Positions 1 to 9,570 are shown, counted from the stretch's first letter. The stretch: 64,000 nucleotides of DNA from Pseudarthrobacter equi (GCF_900105535.1 NZ_LT629779.1:1736001-1800000), one strand, 5' to 3'. Notes: generated by a model not told the origin, from the sequence alone. Made by a program: numbers and translations.

Positions 1-1
1 C

Positions 2-910
2 GCCGCCGCCCATGCTGCAGGAGTGGCCACGTTCAACGGCAGCCTGCAGGTGCTGCGCGGGTACTCACTGCTGCGCCAGGGCCGGATGGAACGGGCCTAC
101 CAGGTGCTGCTCCCGGCCGTGGAGGCGCTTCGCCTTAACGACCCCCTGCAGCTGTTCGGCTTTGGGTCCGCCCTGGGGTACTACGTGGCTGCGCGGCTGG
201 GGGACGCCGCGCAGGCCAAGCGGCTGGAACAGGACTATGCAGACGCCATGGCCGGCGGTCCCGCTGACCTCCTGGCCCGCGGCTATGCGATGGCCGCGGG
301 AGAGTACCTTGCACACGACGGCAAAGGCCTGGCGTCGCTCCACACGCTGATGACCACCACCGAAGCTTCCGGCCGGGCCGGGCAGTTGCTCGAACTCCTC
401 GCCATCTGCTGGGACCTGGGAGATCCCTCCGTCATTCCCATGGTGCAGGAAGCAGCGGGCGGCCTGCAGGGGCGCTGGGCCGAAGCGATGCTGACCCTTG
501 CCACCGGGTGGGAAGCCGCCGATGGCGACGCCCTGATGGTGACAGCGGCTTCGCTGGAGGAATCCGGCTTCGTCAACCTTGCCCGTGAGGCCTACGCCCG
601 TGCCAGTGCCGTTCTTGACCAGACGGGGGAGCGCCGCCGGTCCCGGCAGGCCGTGGCTCAGCGTGAAAAGTGCGACCACGAGCTGGGGGAGCGGTTCCGC
701 GAGGGCCGTTTCATCGCGGCGGCTCCCACAGTGCACCTCACGCGACGGGAGCAGGACATCGTGGAACTCGCCGTCCAGGGCCTCACGGACCGCGAGATCG
801 CCCAGCGCCTCATGGTCTCCGTCCGCACTGTCGAAGGCCATCTGTACCGCACCTACGTCAAGCTGGGCGTGCGGAGCCGCGACGAACTGGAAACCGCCCT
901 TCCCCGGTAG
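2..910 (+). CDS. LuxR-family transcriptional regulator, C-terminal part (5' end outside window)
   Basis: The reading frame is open from the window edge, so the N-terminus is missing; about 302 residues are visible. The last ~55 residues (bases 737-898) form a LuxR/GerE helix-turn-helix, recognisable from LTRREQDIVELAVQG followed by DREIAQRLMVSVRTVEGHLY. The preceding ~240 residues are helical and TPR-like (for example GYSLLRQGRMERAYQVL). This resembles the C-terminal half of large LAL-type LuxR regulators, but no ATPase domain can be seen because the gene is cut. It is presumably a DNA-binding activator; the target is unknown. A 500-bp gap separates it from sufS. Confidence 0.85.
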   Translation, partial: AAAHAAGVATFNGSLQVLRGYSLLRQGRMERAYQVLLPAVEALRLNDPLQLFGFGSALGYYVAARLGDAAQAKRLEQDYADAMAGGPADLLARGYAMAAGEYLAHDGKGLASLHTLMTTTEASGRAGQLLELLAICWDLGDPSVIPMVQEAAGGLQGRWAEAMLTLATGWEAADGDALMVTAASLEESGFVNLAREAYARASAVLDQTGERRRSRQAVAQREKCDHELGERFREGRFIAAAPTVHLTRREQDIVELAVQGLTDREIAQRLMVSVRTVEGHLYRTYVKLGVRSRDELETALPR

Positions 911-1412
911 CTGCCGCCGTCGCGCCGTACCTCTTACCTGCGGGCCCTGCACCCTGTCTTTCGCCGGGGTGTGGGGCGACTCCGCGCGCCCTCCTGCTGA
1001 CACCGGAGCCACCCGTGGCCCTGCCTTAACGCCGTGCATCGGCGGCCCGGCGGGTATCGACACTCAGTGTCCCCGTAGTGGCACCTGCCGGAATTCGAGT
1101 ACACCCTACTCGTGTGCACGCCGGCCCCACGGGATTTACTTAAGGAGGCAAAGCACACGGCAGTAAAGAGCCGCACGGGTTGCCGAAACACATCAAGGCC
1201 TCATTGAACTTCCGGCCCACGCGGCCGGACCGAGACGGGGCCGGCGACGTCAGAGTCTTCTGAGACCGAGACTCTCCCCCCAGCCGTCGCCGGCCCTCCG
1301 CTCCGCGGGCTGAAGCCCGGAGCGGCTGTGGCGGCTGACCCCTCCGGGCGGCCGCCACAGCCGTGCTGTGGGACAATTGAGTGTCAACCGCTGGCATCTC
1401 AAGGAGCACGTC
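911..1412. other. Non-coding stretch between the luxR-type gene and sufS, with dyads and two strong hairpins
   Basis: No convincing gene is seen here. The stretch holds an inverted repeat CGAGTA-n5-TACTCG at 1096-1112, which could be a regulator site. It also holds a small hairpin with arms 1252-1258 and 1269-1275, a GC-rich hairpin 1298-1325, and a 12-bp perfect inverted repeat GGCTGTGGCGGC at 1324-1335 pairing with 1351-1362. The last two share two bases, so they could be mutually exclusive RNA structures in a sufS leader. A GGAGG at about 1143 has no start codon at a useful distance. Confidence 0.5.
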
Positions 1413-2738
1413 TTGGCCGTAGTATCAACGCCCGCCACCCTGGAGCGGTCCGTTCCGGTCATGGATAACGCCGAGGTCCTCCGCATCCGCAACGACTTCC
1501 CGGTCCTCAACCAGATGGTCAACGGCAAGCCCCTGGTCTATCTCGATTCCGGTGCGACATCCCAGAACCCGCTCAGCGTGATCGAAGCCGAGCAGGAGTT
1601 CTACGAGCAGCGCAACGCGGCAGTGCACCGCGGCGCCCACCACCTTGCGGTCGAAGCCACCGAGGCCTTCGAAGATGCGCGCCAGACCGTGGCGGACCTC
1701 GTCGGGGCAGACTATTCCGAAACTGTCTGGACCTCCAACGCCACAGAGGGCCTCAACCTCATTTCCTACGCGCTGTCCAACGCCGCGCTCTGGGCTGCCC
1801 AGGGCCGGGGGGACTCGGCACTGAAGGGCCTTGCCCTGAAACCGGGCGACGAAATAGTGGTCACCGAAATGGAGCACCACGCCAACCTCATCCCGTGGCA
1901 GGAACTGGCGTTCCGCACCGGGGCGACGCTCCGCTACCTGCCCATCGACGATGCCGGCCGGCTCAGCCTGGAGCAGGCCGCAGGGATCATCGGGAGCCGT
2001 ACCAGGGTGCTGGCCTTCACGCACGCCTCCAACGTCCTCGGAACCATCAATCCGGTCCGTGAACTGGTGGCCCTGGCCCGCGCTTCCAATGCCCTGGTAG
2101 TCCTGGACGCCTGCCAGTCCGCGCCGCACATGCCCCTGGACGTCAAAGAGCTTGACGTGGACTTCGCTGTTTTCTCCGGCCATAAGATGCTCGCACCCAC
2201 GGGCATCGGCGTGCTGTACGGCAGGCAGGAACTCCTGGACATCCTTCCACCGTTCCTCACCGGCGGCTCCATGATCACCACGGTCACCATGGAACGGGCA
2301 GAATACCTCCCGGCTCCGCAGCGCTTCGAGGCCGGAACGCAGCGCATTTCACAGGCGGTGGCCCTGGCCGCCGCCGCCAACTACCTCACGGAGACCGGCC
2401 TGGACCGGATCCACCGGTGGGAAATGGACCTTGGCCAGCGAATGGTGGCAGGCCTTGAGGCGCTTCCCGGGATCCGGGTCCTGGGTCCGGCAGCCGGCGA
2501 GGAACGCATCGGGCTGGCCGCGTTCGACGTCGAAGGCGTCCACGCCCACGACGTCGGACAGTTCCTGGACTCGATGGGCATCGCCGTCCGGGTAGGCCAC
2601 CACTGCGCCCAGCCGCTGCACCGGCGGCTGGGGCTGACCGCCACCACCCGCGCCAGCGCCTACCTGTACAACACCACCGACGACGTAGACCAGTTCCTGG
2701 ACGCCGTGGCGGGCGTGCGGGCCTACTTCCGCGCTTAG
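1413..2738 (+). CDS. sufS: SufS-type cysteine desulfurase (class II, PLP-dependent)
   Basis: This enzyme mobilises sulfur from L-cysteine as a persulfide for iron-sulfur cluster assembly in the cytoplasm. The 441-aa product shows the PLP-binding lysine in SGHKM (Lys258) and the catalytic cysteine in RVGHHCAQP (Cys398), both typical of group II/SufS enzymes. The start chosen is TTG at 1413, because AAGGAG at 1401-1406 lies 6 nt upstream; an in-frame ATG at 1368 has no ribosome-binding site and would add an unconserved 15 residues. sufU follows after 22 bp on the same strand, as expected for the Gram-positive SufS-SufU pair. No sufBCD genes are nearby. Confidence 0.93.
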   Translation: MAVVSTPATLERSVPVMDNAEVLRIRNDFPVLNQMVNGKPLVYLDSGATSQNPLSVIEAEQEFYEQRNAAVHRGAHHLAVEATEAFEDARQTVADLVGADYSETVWTSNATEGLNLISYALSNAALWAAQGRGDSALKGLALKPGDEIVVTEMEHHANLIPWQELAFRTGATLRYLPIDDAGRLSLEQAAGIIGSRTRVLAFTHASNVLGTINPVRELVALARASNALVVLDACQSAPHMPLDVKELDVDFAVFSGHKMLAPTGIGVLYGRQELLDILPPFLTGGSMITTVTMERAEYLPAPQRFEAGTQRISQAVALAAAANYLTETGLDRIHRWEMDLGQRMVAGLEALPGIRVLGPAAGEERIGLAAFDVEGVHAHDVGQFLDSMGIAVRVGHHCAQPLHRRLGLTATTRASAYLYNTTDDVDQFLDAVAGVRAYFRA

Positions 2739-2760
2739 CCGCCAGAACCGAAGGTATGCA

Positions 2761-3210
2761 ATGAGCCTTGACCAGTTGTACCAGCAGATTATCCTTGACC
2801 ACTCCAAGGCCCGGCACGGCAGCGGCCTGGCCGAAACCCCAGCGCCAGGCGGTGCTTCCACCGGGCAGTCCCACCAGCTGAACCCGGTCTGCGGCGACGA
2901 GGTGACCCTGCGGCTCGCCGTGGCCGACGGAAAAGTGGCCCAGGTTTCCTGGGACGGCGCCGGCTGCTCCATCTCCATGGCCTCGGCCTCGGTCTTCAGC
3001 GACCTCGCCGAAGGCATGACGGTGGCGGAGGTGCACGAGGTGATCGACAGTTTCCGCGAGGTACTCAGGTCGCGGGGCAAGATCCCGGCCGATCCTGAAC
3101 TGCTGGGGGATGCCGCCGCATTTGAGGGCGTCGCGAGGTACGCGGCCCGCGTGAAATGCGCCATGATTTCCTGGGTGGCCGCGGAGGATGCCCTGAACCA
3201 GGCGTCCTGA
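2761..3210 (+). CDS. sufU: SufU-type zinc-dependent sulfurtransferase / Fe-S assembly protein
   Basis: SufU accepts persulfide sulfur from SufS and passes it to the SUF scaffold. The 149-aa protein has the three conserved cysteines of the family: Cys44 in NPVCGDE, Cys69 in GAGCSIS and Cys133 in VKCAMIS. Asp46 is the expected zinc ligand. The insertion typical of SufU relative to IscU is present between the second and third cysteine. The start has AAGG at 2751-2754, 6 nt upstream. It sits 22 bp behind sufS, so the two are almost certainly one operon, ended by the hairpin at 3265-3303. Confidence 0.92.
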   Translation: MSLDQLYQQIILDHSKARHGSGLAETPAPGGASTGQSHQLNPVCGDEVTLRLAVADGKVAQVSWDGAGCSISMASASVFSDLAEGMTVAEVHEVIDSFREVLRSRGKIPADPELLGDAAAFEGVARYAARVKCAMISWVAAEDALNQAS

Positions 3211-3264
3211 CCCGGCCGGCCGCAACGCGTGCTGCAGCCTGCAGGCACGCACTGCCCGCAAACA

Positions 3265-3303
3265 CCAAGAGGTCCGCTTCCCGGTGGGAAGTGGACCTCT
3301 TGG
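3265..3303. terminator. Long bidirectional hairpin between convergent genes
   Basis: The arms 3265-3275 and 3293-3303 pair perfectly (CCAAGAGGTCC with GGACCTCTTGG). The stem continues inward through a G-T pair and six more pairs to a 3-nt loop, giving an 18-bp stem. It lies between sufU (plus) and the small membrane protein gene (minus), so it probably terminates transcription from both sides. There is only a short T run on the plus strand. Confidence 0.8.
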
Positions 3304-3323
3304 GTTAAAACGAGGGCGGGTTA

Positions 3324-3545
3324 TTAACCCAGCAGCCCCAGGACACCGATGACGGCTGTCGCCGCTCCCAGCACCATCGAGATGCTGACCAGCACCACGT
3401 GCACCGTCAGGAATTTGGTGGCTTTGCCGGCGGCATCGCGTGCCCGTGGGTCCTTCATGACCCGGCGCAGGAACTGCGGCCAGACGGCCAGCGACCAAAC
3501 ACCGGCGATAATCAGGACCAGCGCGGCGAAGACAGGGAGCTGCAT
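3324..3545 (-). CDS. Small two-TM membrane protein, SCO4848 family
   Basis: The 73-aa protein has two hydrophobic helices, at about residues 4-22 and 46-70, joined by a basic cytoplasmic-type loop (FLRRVMKDPRARD). The pattern GVWS..W..F near the start and FLTVHVVLVSISMVLGA later matches my recollection of the actinobacterial SCO4848 membrane family; its function is unknown. It is 3 bp downstream of the DUF2505 gene on the same strand and probably co-transcribed with it. Confidence 0.75.
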   Translation of the reverse strand: MQLPVFAALVLIIAGVWSLAVWPQFLRRVMKDPRARDAAGKATKFLTVHVVLVSISMVLGAATAVIGVLGLLG

Positions 3546-3548
3546 GAA

Positions 3549-4046
3549 CTAGTGGCTTTCGAGCCAGGCCTGCGCCTGGGTGGCCTGCAGGTTCAGTGCC
3601 TTTGCCACCATGGGCTCGGCGGCGTCGGCGATCTTGCCGCCCAGGAACGGCACGGAGGACTTGACCTCGCCCTCCAGTTCCACCCGCGTTCCGCTGGCTT
3701 CGGCCACCAGGCGCTGGACAGCGGTCACGTCAACGGGGGCACCGGCAACCTTGAGGGAGATGTTGCTCTTGCGGGAGCCATCGGCGGCCGGGGCATCCCA
3801 GGTCTCCACCTGGGTCACCTTCAGGTGCTCGCCGACGAACTTCCGGGCGATCTCGGGAAGGCGGGTGGTGGGCAGCGTCCGCACCAGCGTGGCGCTGAAG
3901 GCGCCGGCAATGTCACCGTCAACGGTGAACGATTCCAGGTTTCCGCCTACCAGCTGGCTGACGTGGCGCTGGAAATCCTCGTTCACCAGGACAGCGGCAA
4001 CGCTGTCAACGGGGTGCGGAACGGTGGTGGTGGCGCTCAGGGCCAT
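3549..4046 (-). CDS. DUF2505 domain-containing protein (START/SRPBCC-like fold expected)
   Basis: The 165-aa protein begins MALSATTTVPHPVDSVAAVL and is compatible with the actinobacterial DUF2505 family, which is thought to be lipid-binding and SRPBCC-like. The ligand is unknown. The start at 4046 has a near-perfect CCAGGAGGACCC just upstream, so the longer open frame reaching 4322 is not used. No signal peptide or membrane helix is seen. The genes on this side (small membrane protein, DUF2505, SDR/DUF2867) form a minus-strand group of probable envelope or lipid-related function; this is inference. Confidence 0.8.
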   Translation of the reverse strand: MALSATTTVPHPVDSVAAVLVNEDFQRHVSQLVGGNLESFTVDGDIAGAFSATLVRTLPTTRLPEIARKFVGEHLKVTQVETWDAPAADGSRKSNISLKVAGAPVDVTAVQRLVAEASGTRVELEGEVKSSVPFLGGKIADAAEPMVAKALNLQATQAQAWLESH

Positions 4047-4089
4047 GGGTCCTCCTGGGACGTCGCGATCGGATGAGGCTCCAAACATC

Positions 4090-5625
4090 CTACGGGGTTG
4101 CGGCCGGCCGTTCCGCATTGACCAGCTCCTGGGCAGCGGCCGTAATGTTCCGTGCCATCGCCGGGAAGATGAAGCTGTGGAAGGGGAGCACGGCCAGCCA
4201 GTACAGCCTGCCGCTGAGGCCTTTCGGGAAGAAAATGGCCCGCTGCCGGTAACGGCTTCCGTCACCATCGGGTTCCACGGCGAGCTCCAGCCAGGCCCGT
4301 CCCGGCGCCCGCATCTCGGCACGCAGGCGCAGCAGCTTGCCCCTGTCGATGCTTTCCACCCGCCACCAGTCCACTACCTCGCCCGCGTGCAGGGTGTGCG
4401 GGTGGCGGCGGCCGCGCAGCAGCCCGGCTCCGCCCGTCAGCTTGTCCAGCCAGCCGCGGACCTGCCAGGCCAGCGGCAGCGAGTACCACCCGTTCCTGCC
4501 GCCGATGCCCTCGATGACCGTCCACACGTGGGCAGGGTCCACGTCACCGTGGAAGGTCCGCTCGTCAATGTACACCTTGTGCCCCGCCCATTCCGGGTCG
4601 CTGGGCAGGGGATCGGAATCCGCGCCGGCATTCGCCCACGTGGTCTCCACCTGTCCGTCCCGCTCCTTGCCCAGGGCCAGGGCCACCGCAGTTCGGTAGG
4701 GGGTGAGGCCGCCGTCGGGCTGCGGAATGTACCCGTCGACGTCGTGCTCGTTGGACACCGCGTCATGCTGGAGCGACTGGACCAGCGGGACCGCCATGGA
4801 CCACGGGATGGGCGTGGTGAGCGCCACCCATATGCCTGCCAGCTTCGGTGCGGGAATGGGCAGCGCCAACACCACCCGGTAGGGCAGTCCCGCCTCCGAG
4901 GCGTATTCCTGCATCATCCTGGCGTAGGTCAGCACCTGGCGGCAGCCGATATCGAAAGTCCGGTTGATGGTGCCCTCCAGGGACGCGGCAGCAACCAGGT
5001 AGTAGAGGACGTCGCGCACGGCAATGGCTTCGATCCTGTTCCGGACCCAGCTGGGTGCGGGCATGAGCGGAAGGGTTTCGGAGAGGTGCCGGATCATTTC
5101 GAAGGAGGCAGAGCCGGAACCGATCACGACGCCGGCCTGGAACACGATGGCGTCCACCGCGCTGTCCAGGAATACCTGGCCCACCGCTTCCCGGGACCGC
5201 ATGTGGGTGGAGAGTTCCACGCCCTTCGGGTGCAGCCCGCCCAGGTAGACGATCCTGCTTACCCCGGCGGCCACTGCGGCTTCGGCGGCGGTCCGGGCCA
5301 TGGCCTGTTCCTTGGACTCAAAGCCCGCCCCGGCCGCCATCGAATGGACCAGGTAATAGAAGACGTCGACGCCGGCCAGCGCCTGGCGCAGCGCGTCGCC
5401 GTCGTCCAGGCTGCTTTGCACCACCTCCACCTGGTTCCGCCAGGGCACGCCCGCGATCTTGTCCGGGGAGCGCACCAGCACCTTGACGGTGTGGCCGGCC
5501 TCGAGGAGCTTGGGCACCAGGCGGCCCCCGATGTAGCCGGTGGCCCCGGTGACCAGGACCGTCCGGGGCGAAGCTGGGCCCCCGTGCGCCGGTACGGGCG
5601 AATCTGTGGTGCTGTCTCCGGTCAT
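4090..5625 (-). CDS. NAD(P)-binding SDR-type epimerase fused to a DUF2867-like domain
   Basis: The 511-aa protein starts with an atypical SDR Rossmann domain: TVLVTGATGYIGGRLVPKLL at residues 22-41 is the nucleotide-binding glycine motif, and FYYLVHSM follows near residue 110. The C-terminal ~180 residues (from about SDPEWAGHKVYIDERTFHG) match the DUF2867 arrangement common in such fusions. The substrate is unknown; homologs are annotated as NAD(P)H-binding or nucleoside-sugar epimerase-like proteins. AGGAG lies just upstream of the ATG. The divergent gene is mfd, with 264 bp between the two starts. Confidence 0.85.
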   Translation of the reverse strand: MTGDSTTDSPVPAHGGPASPRTVLVTGATGYIGGRLVPKLLEAGHTVKVLVRSPDKIAGVPWRNQVEVVQSSLDDGDALRQALAGVDVFYYLVHSMAAGAGFESKEQAMARTAAEAAVAAGVSRIVYLGGLHPKGVELSTHMRSREAVGQVFLDSAVDAIVFQAGVVIGSGSASFEMIRHLSETLPLMPAPSWVRNRIEAIAVRDVLYYLVAAASLEGTINRTFDIGCRQVLTYARMMQEYASEAGLPYRVVLALPIPAPKLAGIWVALTTPIPWSMAVPLVQSLQHDAVSNEHDVDGYIPQPDGGLTPYRTAVALALGKERDGQVETTWANAGADSDPLPSDPEWAGHKVYIDERTFHGDVDPAHVWTVIEGIGGRNGWYSLPLAWQVRGWLDKLTGGAGLLRGRRHPHTLHAGEVVDWWRVESIDRGKLLRLRAEMRAPGRAWLELAVEPDGDGSRYRQRAIFFPKGLSGRLYWLAVLPFHSFIFPAMARNITAAAQELVNAERPAATP

Positions 5626-5889
5626 GCTGGCTCCTGTTTGTCCTCAGCTGTGTTCTGCGTTAGCAGTTCGGAGCCGCCGCCGTTATGGACGGCCGCTCCC
5701 GGAAAAAGGTCCGGCCCTGCCAGCGTAGCCCGCCGGAGCCCGGGCGCCTGCGTCAGCGAAGCCGTGGAAAATCCGTCCAAACCGGAATGTCACCGGTGCG
5801 CGGTAGGCTGGGGTTACCCGGGATTCGCAGCGAATTTCGGGTTTTCGCGTTGCCTGCGATCTTCCGTGAATACCCCAGGAGCAGCTGTC

Positions 5890-8800
5890 ATGAGCCTTCC
5901 CGTTACCGCCACGCACGGCCCCACGCTCGATGGGCTGCGCCGTGCATTGGCCCCGGACCAGTCTTTCGCCCGTGTCCGGGCTGAGGCCGGACGCGGGTTC
6001 GCCGTCAGGGGACAGGACTACCAAATCAGCGCGCCCGCAGGTTTGCGGCCCGTGCTGCTCGCGGAGATGGCGGATGGCCTGGCTGCCGCCGCGGCAGGGC
6101 AGGAAGGCGCCGCCGATCCCGGCGTGGTCCTCGCGGTGACAGCCACCGGCCGTGAGGCAGAGGACCTGGCGGCGGCGTTGCGCGCCTACCTCCCCGCGGA
6201 CTCCGTGGCCGAGTTCCCCAGCTGGGAAACCCTCCCGCATGAGCGACTCTCGCCCCGGTCGGACACGGTGGGGCGCCGGCTCTCGGTCCTGCGCCGGCTG
6301 GCGCATCCGGAAAGTTCGACGGCGGAGCGGCTGCGCGTGGTGGTGGCTCCCGTCCGCGCCGTGGTCCAGCCCGTGGTGGCCGGGCTGGGAGACCTGGTCC
6401 CGGTCACGCTGAGGGTGGGCCAGGATGTTTCGTTCACCGACGTGGTGCGAAGCCTTGCCGACGCCGCGTACGCGCGCGTGGACATGGTGACCCACCGCGG
6501 TGAATTCGCGGTCCGCGGCGGCATCATCGATGTCTTTCCGCCCACAGAGGACCACCCCATCCGCGTGGAGTTCTTCGGTGACGAGGTGGACCAGATGCGC
6601 TGGTTTGCCGTGGCGGACCAGCGCTCGCTGTCCGCCCCCGGCATCCACCACCCCACGGAACTGCATGCCCCGCCCTGCAGGGAAATCCTCATCACCGCGT
6701 CCGTCATGTCACGGGCCGCGAAGCTGAAGGCTGAGCTGCCTGCCGCCGCGGACATGCTGGAAAAGATCGCCGGCGGTATCGCGGTCGAAGGCATGGAATC
6801 CTTGGCGCCGGTGCTGGTAGACGCCATGGTGCCCTTCGTGGACCAGCTGCCGGCGGAGTCCATCGCCGTCGTCATCGAACCCGAGAAGGTGCGAACCCGC
6901 GCCCACGACCTTTCGGCCACCAACGAGGAATTCCTTGAGGCAGCGTGGTCCACGGCGTCCGACGGCGGTGCCGCGCCATTGGACCTCAGCTCGCAGGCAT
7001 CGGCCGCGCTGCATTCGGCGAGCTTCCGTTCGCTCGCGGAGACCCGCGGGGCAGCGCTGGGGCATGGCGTTTCCTGGTGGTCCATCACGTCACTGGCGCA
7101 GGATGCGGAACTCCTTCCCGAGATCGACGTCCTGAACCTGCACGCCCGCGAACCTCGCGGCTACCAGGGCGACGTGGCGGAGATGATGGCTTTTATCGGC
7201 TCGCATGTCCGCGACCAGTGGCGGATCGTGGTGGCCACCGAAGGCCCCGGCCCGGCCCAGCGCCTGGCGGAACTCTTCCACGAAAACGACATCCCCTGCG
7301 CCCGCGTGGACAGCCTTGACCACGAGCCCCAGGCGGGCATCATCGAGGTGACCACTGCCGCCGTCGGCCGCGGCTTCGTCCTTGACGGGCTGAAACTGGG
7401 CCTGCTCACCGAAGCCGACCTGTTGGGCCGCACCTCCGCCGGGTCCACCAAGGACATGCGGCGCATGCCCTCCAAGCGGCGCAACGCCGTCGACCCCCTG
7501 CAGCTCGTGGCGGGGGACCATGTGGTCCACGAACAGCACGGCATCGGCCGGTTCGTGGAACTGCTGCAACGCAAGGTGGCCGGCGGCAGCGACGGCGTCC
7601 GGGAATACCTGGTCCTGGAGTATGCGCCGTCCAAGCGCGGGGCCCCGGGTGACCGGCTGTTCGTCCCCACGGATCAGCTGGACCAGGTGACCCGCTACGT
7701 GGGCGGGGACACTCCGGTGCTGAGCAAGATGGGCGGTGCGGACTGGGCCAGCACCAAGTCCAAGGCACGCAAGGCCGTCAAGGAGATCGCCGGTGAGCTG
7801 ATCCGGCTGTACTCGGCCCGGATGGCCTCGCGCGGCCACGCCTTCGGCCCTGACACCCCTTGGCAGCGCGAGCTCGAGGAAGCTTTCCCGTACGTGGAGA
7901 CCCCGGACCAGCTGACCACCATCAACGAGGTCAAGGCGGACATGGAGCGGGAAATTCCCATGGACCGCCTGGTGTCCGGCGACGTTGGCTACGGCAAGAC
8001 CGAGATCGCCGTCCGTGCTGCGTTCAAGGCGGTGCAGGACGGCAAGCAGGTGGCCGTCCTGGTGCCCACCACGCTGCTGGCCCAGCAGCACTACGAGACG
8101 TTCACGGAGCGTTTCTCCGGCTTCCCGCTGCGGGTCAAGCCGCTGTCCCGTTTCCAGTCCGCCAAGGAGTCCAAGGAGACCGCCGAGGGCGTGAAGAGCG
8201 GTGCGGTGGACGTGGTGATCGGCACGCACCGGCTGCTGTCCAAAGACTTCGAGTTCAAGGACCTCGGCCTGGTGATCGTGGATGAGGAACAGCGGTTCGG
8301 CGTGGAGCACAAGGAAGCGCTGAAGAAGATGCGCACCAACGTGGACGTCCTGGCCATGAGCGCCACCCCCATTCCCCGGACGCTGGAGATGTCCCTGACC
8401 GGCATCCGGGAGACGTCCACCCTGGCCACGCCGCCGGAGGAGCGGCACCCTGTGCTGACCTACGTTGGCCCGTACACGGACAAGCAGACCTCGGCCGCCA
8501 TCCGCCGCGAGCTGATGCGCGAAGGCCAGGTGTTCCTGGTGCACAACCGGGTGTCCACCATTGAGCGGACCGCGGCCAAGATCCGTGAACTGGTGCCCGA
8601 GGCCCGGGTGGAGGTGGCGCACGGCAAGATGTCCGAGAGCCGCCTGGAACAGATCATCGTGGATTTCTGGGAACGCCGGTTCGACGTCCTGGTGTGCACC
8701 ACCATCATCGAAACGGGCCTGGACATCTCCAACGCCAACACCCTGATCGTGGATGGCGCGGACAAGTACGGGCTGTCCCAGCTGCACCAGCTCCGCGGCC

Positions 8801-9564
8801 GTGTGGGCCGTGGCCGTGAACGCGCCTACGCGTACTTCCTGTACCCGTCGGAGAAGCCTCTGGGCGAGGTGGCGCTGGAACGGCTCAAGGCCGTGGCGGC
8901 GCACAACGAACTGGGCGCCGGCATGCAGCTGGCCATGAAGGACCTGGAGATCCGCGGCGCCGGAAACCTGCTGGGTGGCGAGCAGTCGGGCCACATCCAG
9001 GGGGTGGGCTTCGACCTGTACATCCGGCTGGTGGGCGAGGCCGTGGCGGACTTCCGCGGCGAGGCTGAGGAAAAGGCCGCCGAGATGAAGATCGAACTGC
9101 CGGTCAACGCGCACCTGCCGCACGATTACGTGCCCGGCGAGCGGCTCCGGCTGGAGGCGTACCGCAAGCTGGCCGCAGCCCTCACCAACGAGGCCATCGA
9201 CGAGGTCAAGGCCGAGCTGGTGGACCGCTACGGCGAGCTGCCGCTGCCTGCGCAGAACCTGGTGGAGGTGGCGCGCTTCCGTGTGGGTGCCAGGGAAGCA
9301 GGACTGTCCGACGTCGCGCTGCAGGGCAACTTCATCAAGTTCGCGCCGGCATCGCTTCCCGAGTCCAAGGTGATGCGGCTGACCCGGATGTACCCGGGGT
9401 CCCAGTCCAAGCCGGCGTTGGACGCCATCCTCATCCCCAAGCCCAAGACGGCCCGGATCGGTGGCCGGGACCTCCAGGACGCCGAGATCCTGGAGTGGGC
9501 CAACGGAGTCATCCGCAACATCTTCTCCGACCAGCCGCTTTCCGTCACCCCTTCAGCGGGCTAG
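5890..9564 (+). CDS. mfd: Transcription-repair coupling factor (Mfd)
   Basis: Mfd removes RNA polymerase stalled at DNA lesions and recruits UvrA. The 1224-aa length fits the family. In order I see an N-terminal UvrB-like region (FPSWETLPHERLSP), an RNA-polymerase-interaction domain starting near LVAGDHVVHEQHGIGRF, a superfamily 2 helicase with Walker A GDVGYGKTE (Lys703) and DEEQ at 798-801, and motif VI-type QLRGRVGRG. The C-terminal TRCF/D7 region begins near YVPGERLRLEAYRKLA. The start is ATG 5890 with AGGAG 8 nt upstream. The frame is open far upstream, but that segment is antisense to the SDR and DUF2505 genes and is not part of Mfd. Confidence 0.97.
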   Translation: MSLPVTATHGPTLDGLRRALAPDQSFARVRAEAGRGFAVRGQDYQISAPAGLRPVLLAEMADGLAAAAAGQEGAADPGVVLAVTATGREAEDLAAALRAYLPADSVAEFPSWETLPHERLSPRSDTVGRRLSVLRRLAHPESSTAERLRVVVAPVRAVVQPVVAGLGDLVPVTLRVGQDVSFTDVVRSLADAAYARVDMVTHRGEFAVRGGIIDVFPPTEDHPIRVEFFGDEVDQMRWFAVADQRSLSAPGIHHPTELHAPPCREILITASVMSRAAKLKAELPAAADMLEKIAGGIAVEGMESLAPVLVDAMVPFVDQLPAESIAVVIEPEKVRTRAHDLSATNEEFLEAAWSTASDGGAAPLDLSSQASAALHSASFRSLAETRGAALGHGVSWWSITSLAQDAELLPEIDVLNLHAREPRGYQGDVAEMMAFIGSHVRDQWRIVVATEGPGPAQRLAELFHENDIPCARVDSLDHEPQAGIIEVTTAAVGRGFVLDGLKLGLLTEADLLGRTSAGSTKDMRRMPSKRRNAVDPLQLVAGDHVVHEQHGIGRFVELLQRKVAGGSDGVREYLVLEYAPSKRGAPGDRLFVPTDQLDQVTRYVGGDTPVLSKMGGADWASTKSKARKAVKEIAGELIRLYSARMASRGHAFGPDTPWQRELEEAFPYVETPDQLTTINEVKADMEREIPMDRLVSGDVGYGKTEIAVRAAFKAVQDGKQVAVLVPTTLLAQQHYETFTERFSGFPLRVKPLSRFQSAKESKETAEGVKSGAVDVVIGTHRLLSKDFEFKDLGLVIVDEEQRFGVEHKEALKKMRTNVDVLAMSATPIPRTLEMSLTGIRETSTLATPPEERHPVLTYVGPYTDKQTSAAIRRELMREGQVFLVHNRVSTIERTAAKIRELVPEARVEVAHGKMSESRLEQIIVDFWERRFDVLVCTTIIETGLDISNANTLIVDGADKYGLSQLHQLRGRVGRGRERAYAYFLYPSEKPLGEVALERLKAVAAHNELGAGMQLAMKDLEIRGAGNLLGGEQSGHIQGVGFDLYIRLVGEAVADFRGEAEEKAAEMKIELPVNAHLPHDYVPGERLRLEAYRKLAAALTNEAIDEVKAELVDRYGELPLPAQNLVEVARFRVGAREAGLSDVALQGNFIKFAPASLPESKVMRLTRMYPGSQSKPALDAILIPKPKTARIGGRDLQDAEILEWANGVIRNIFSDQPLSVTPSAG

Positions 9565-9570
9565 GCCGTG

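Noticed and set aside
65..1063. Long minus-strand frames over the luxR-type gene and at 934-1191 and 1140-1409
   Set aside because: They are shadows of GC-rich coding sequence or intergenic DNA, with Arg/Gly-rich translations, no domains and no convincing start signals.
1096..1112. CGAGTA-n5-TACTCG as an autoregulatory site of the luxR-type gene
   Set aside because: It lies downstream of that gene and far upstream of sufS, and no second copy was found, so no role can be argued.
3580..5889. Continuous plus-strand frame upstream of mfd
   Set aside because: It is antisense to the DUF2505 and SDR genes. The Mfd homology begins at MSLPVTATHG, and ATG 5890 has a good ribosome-binding site.
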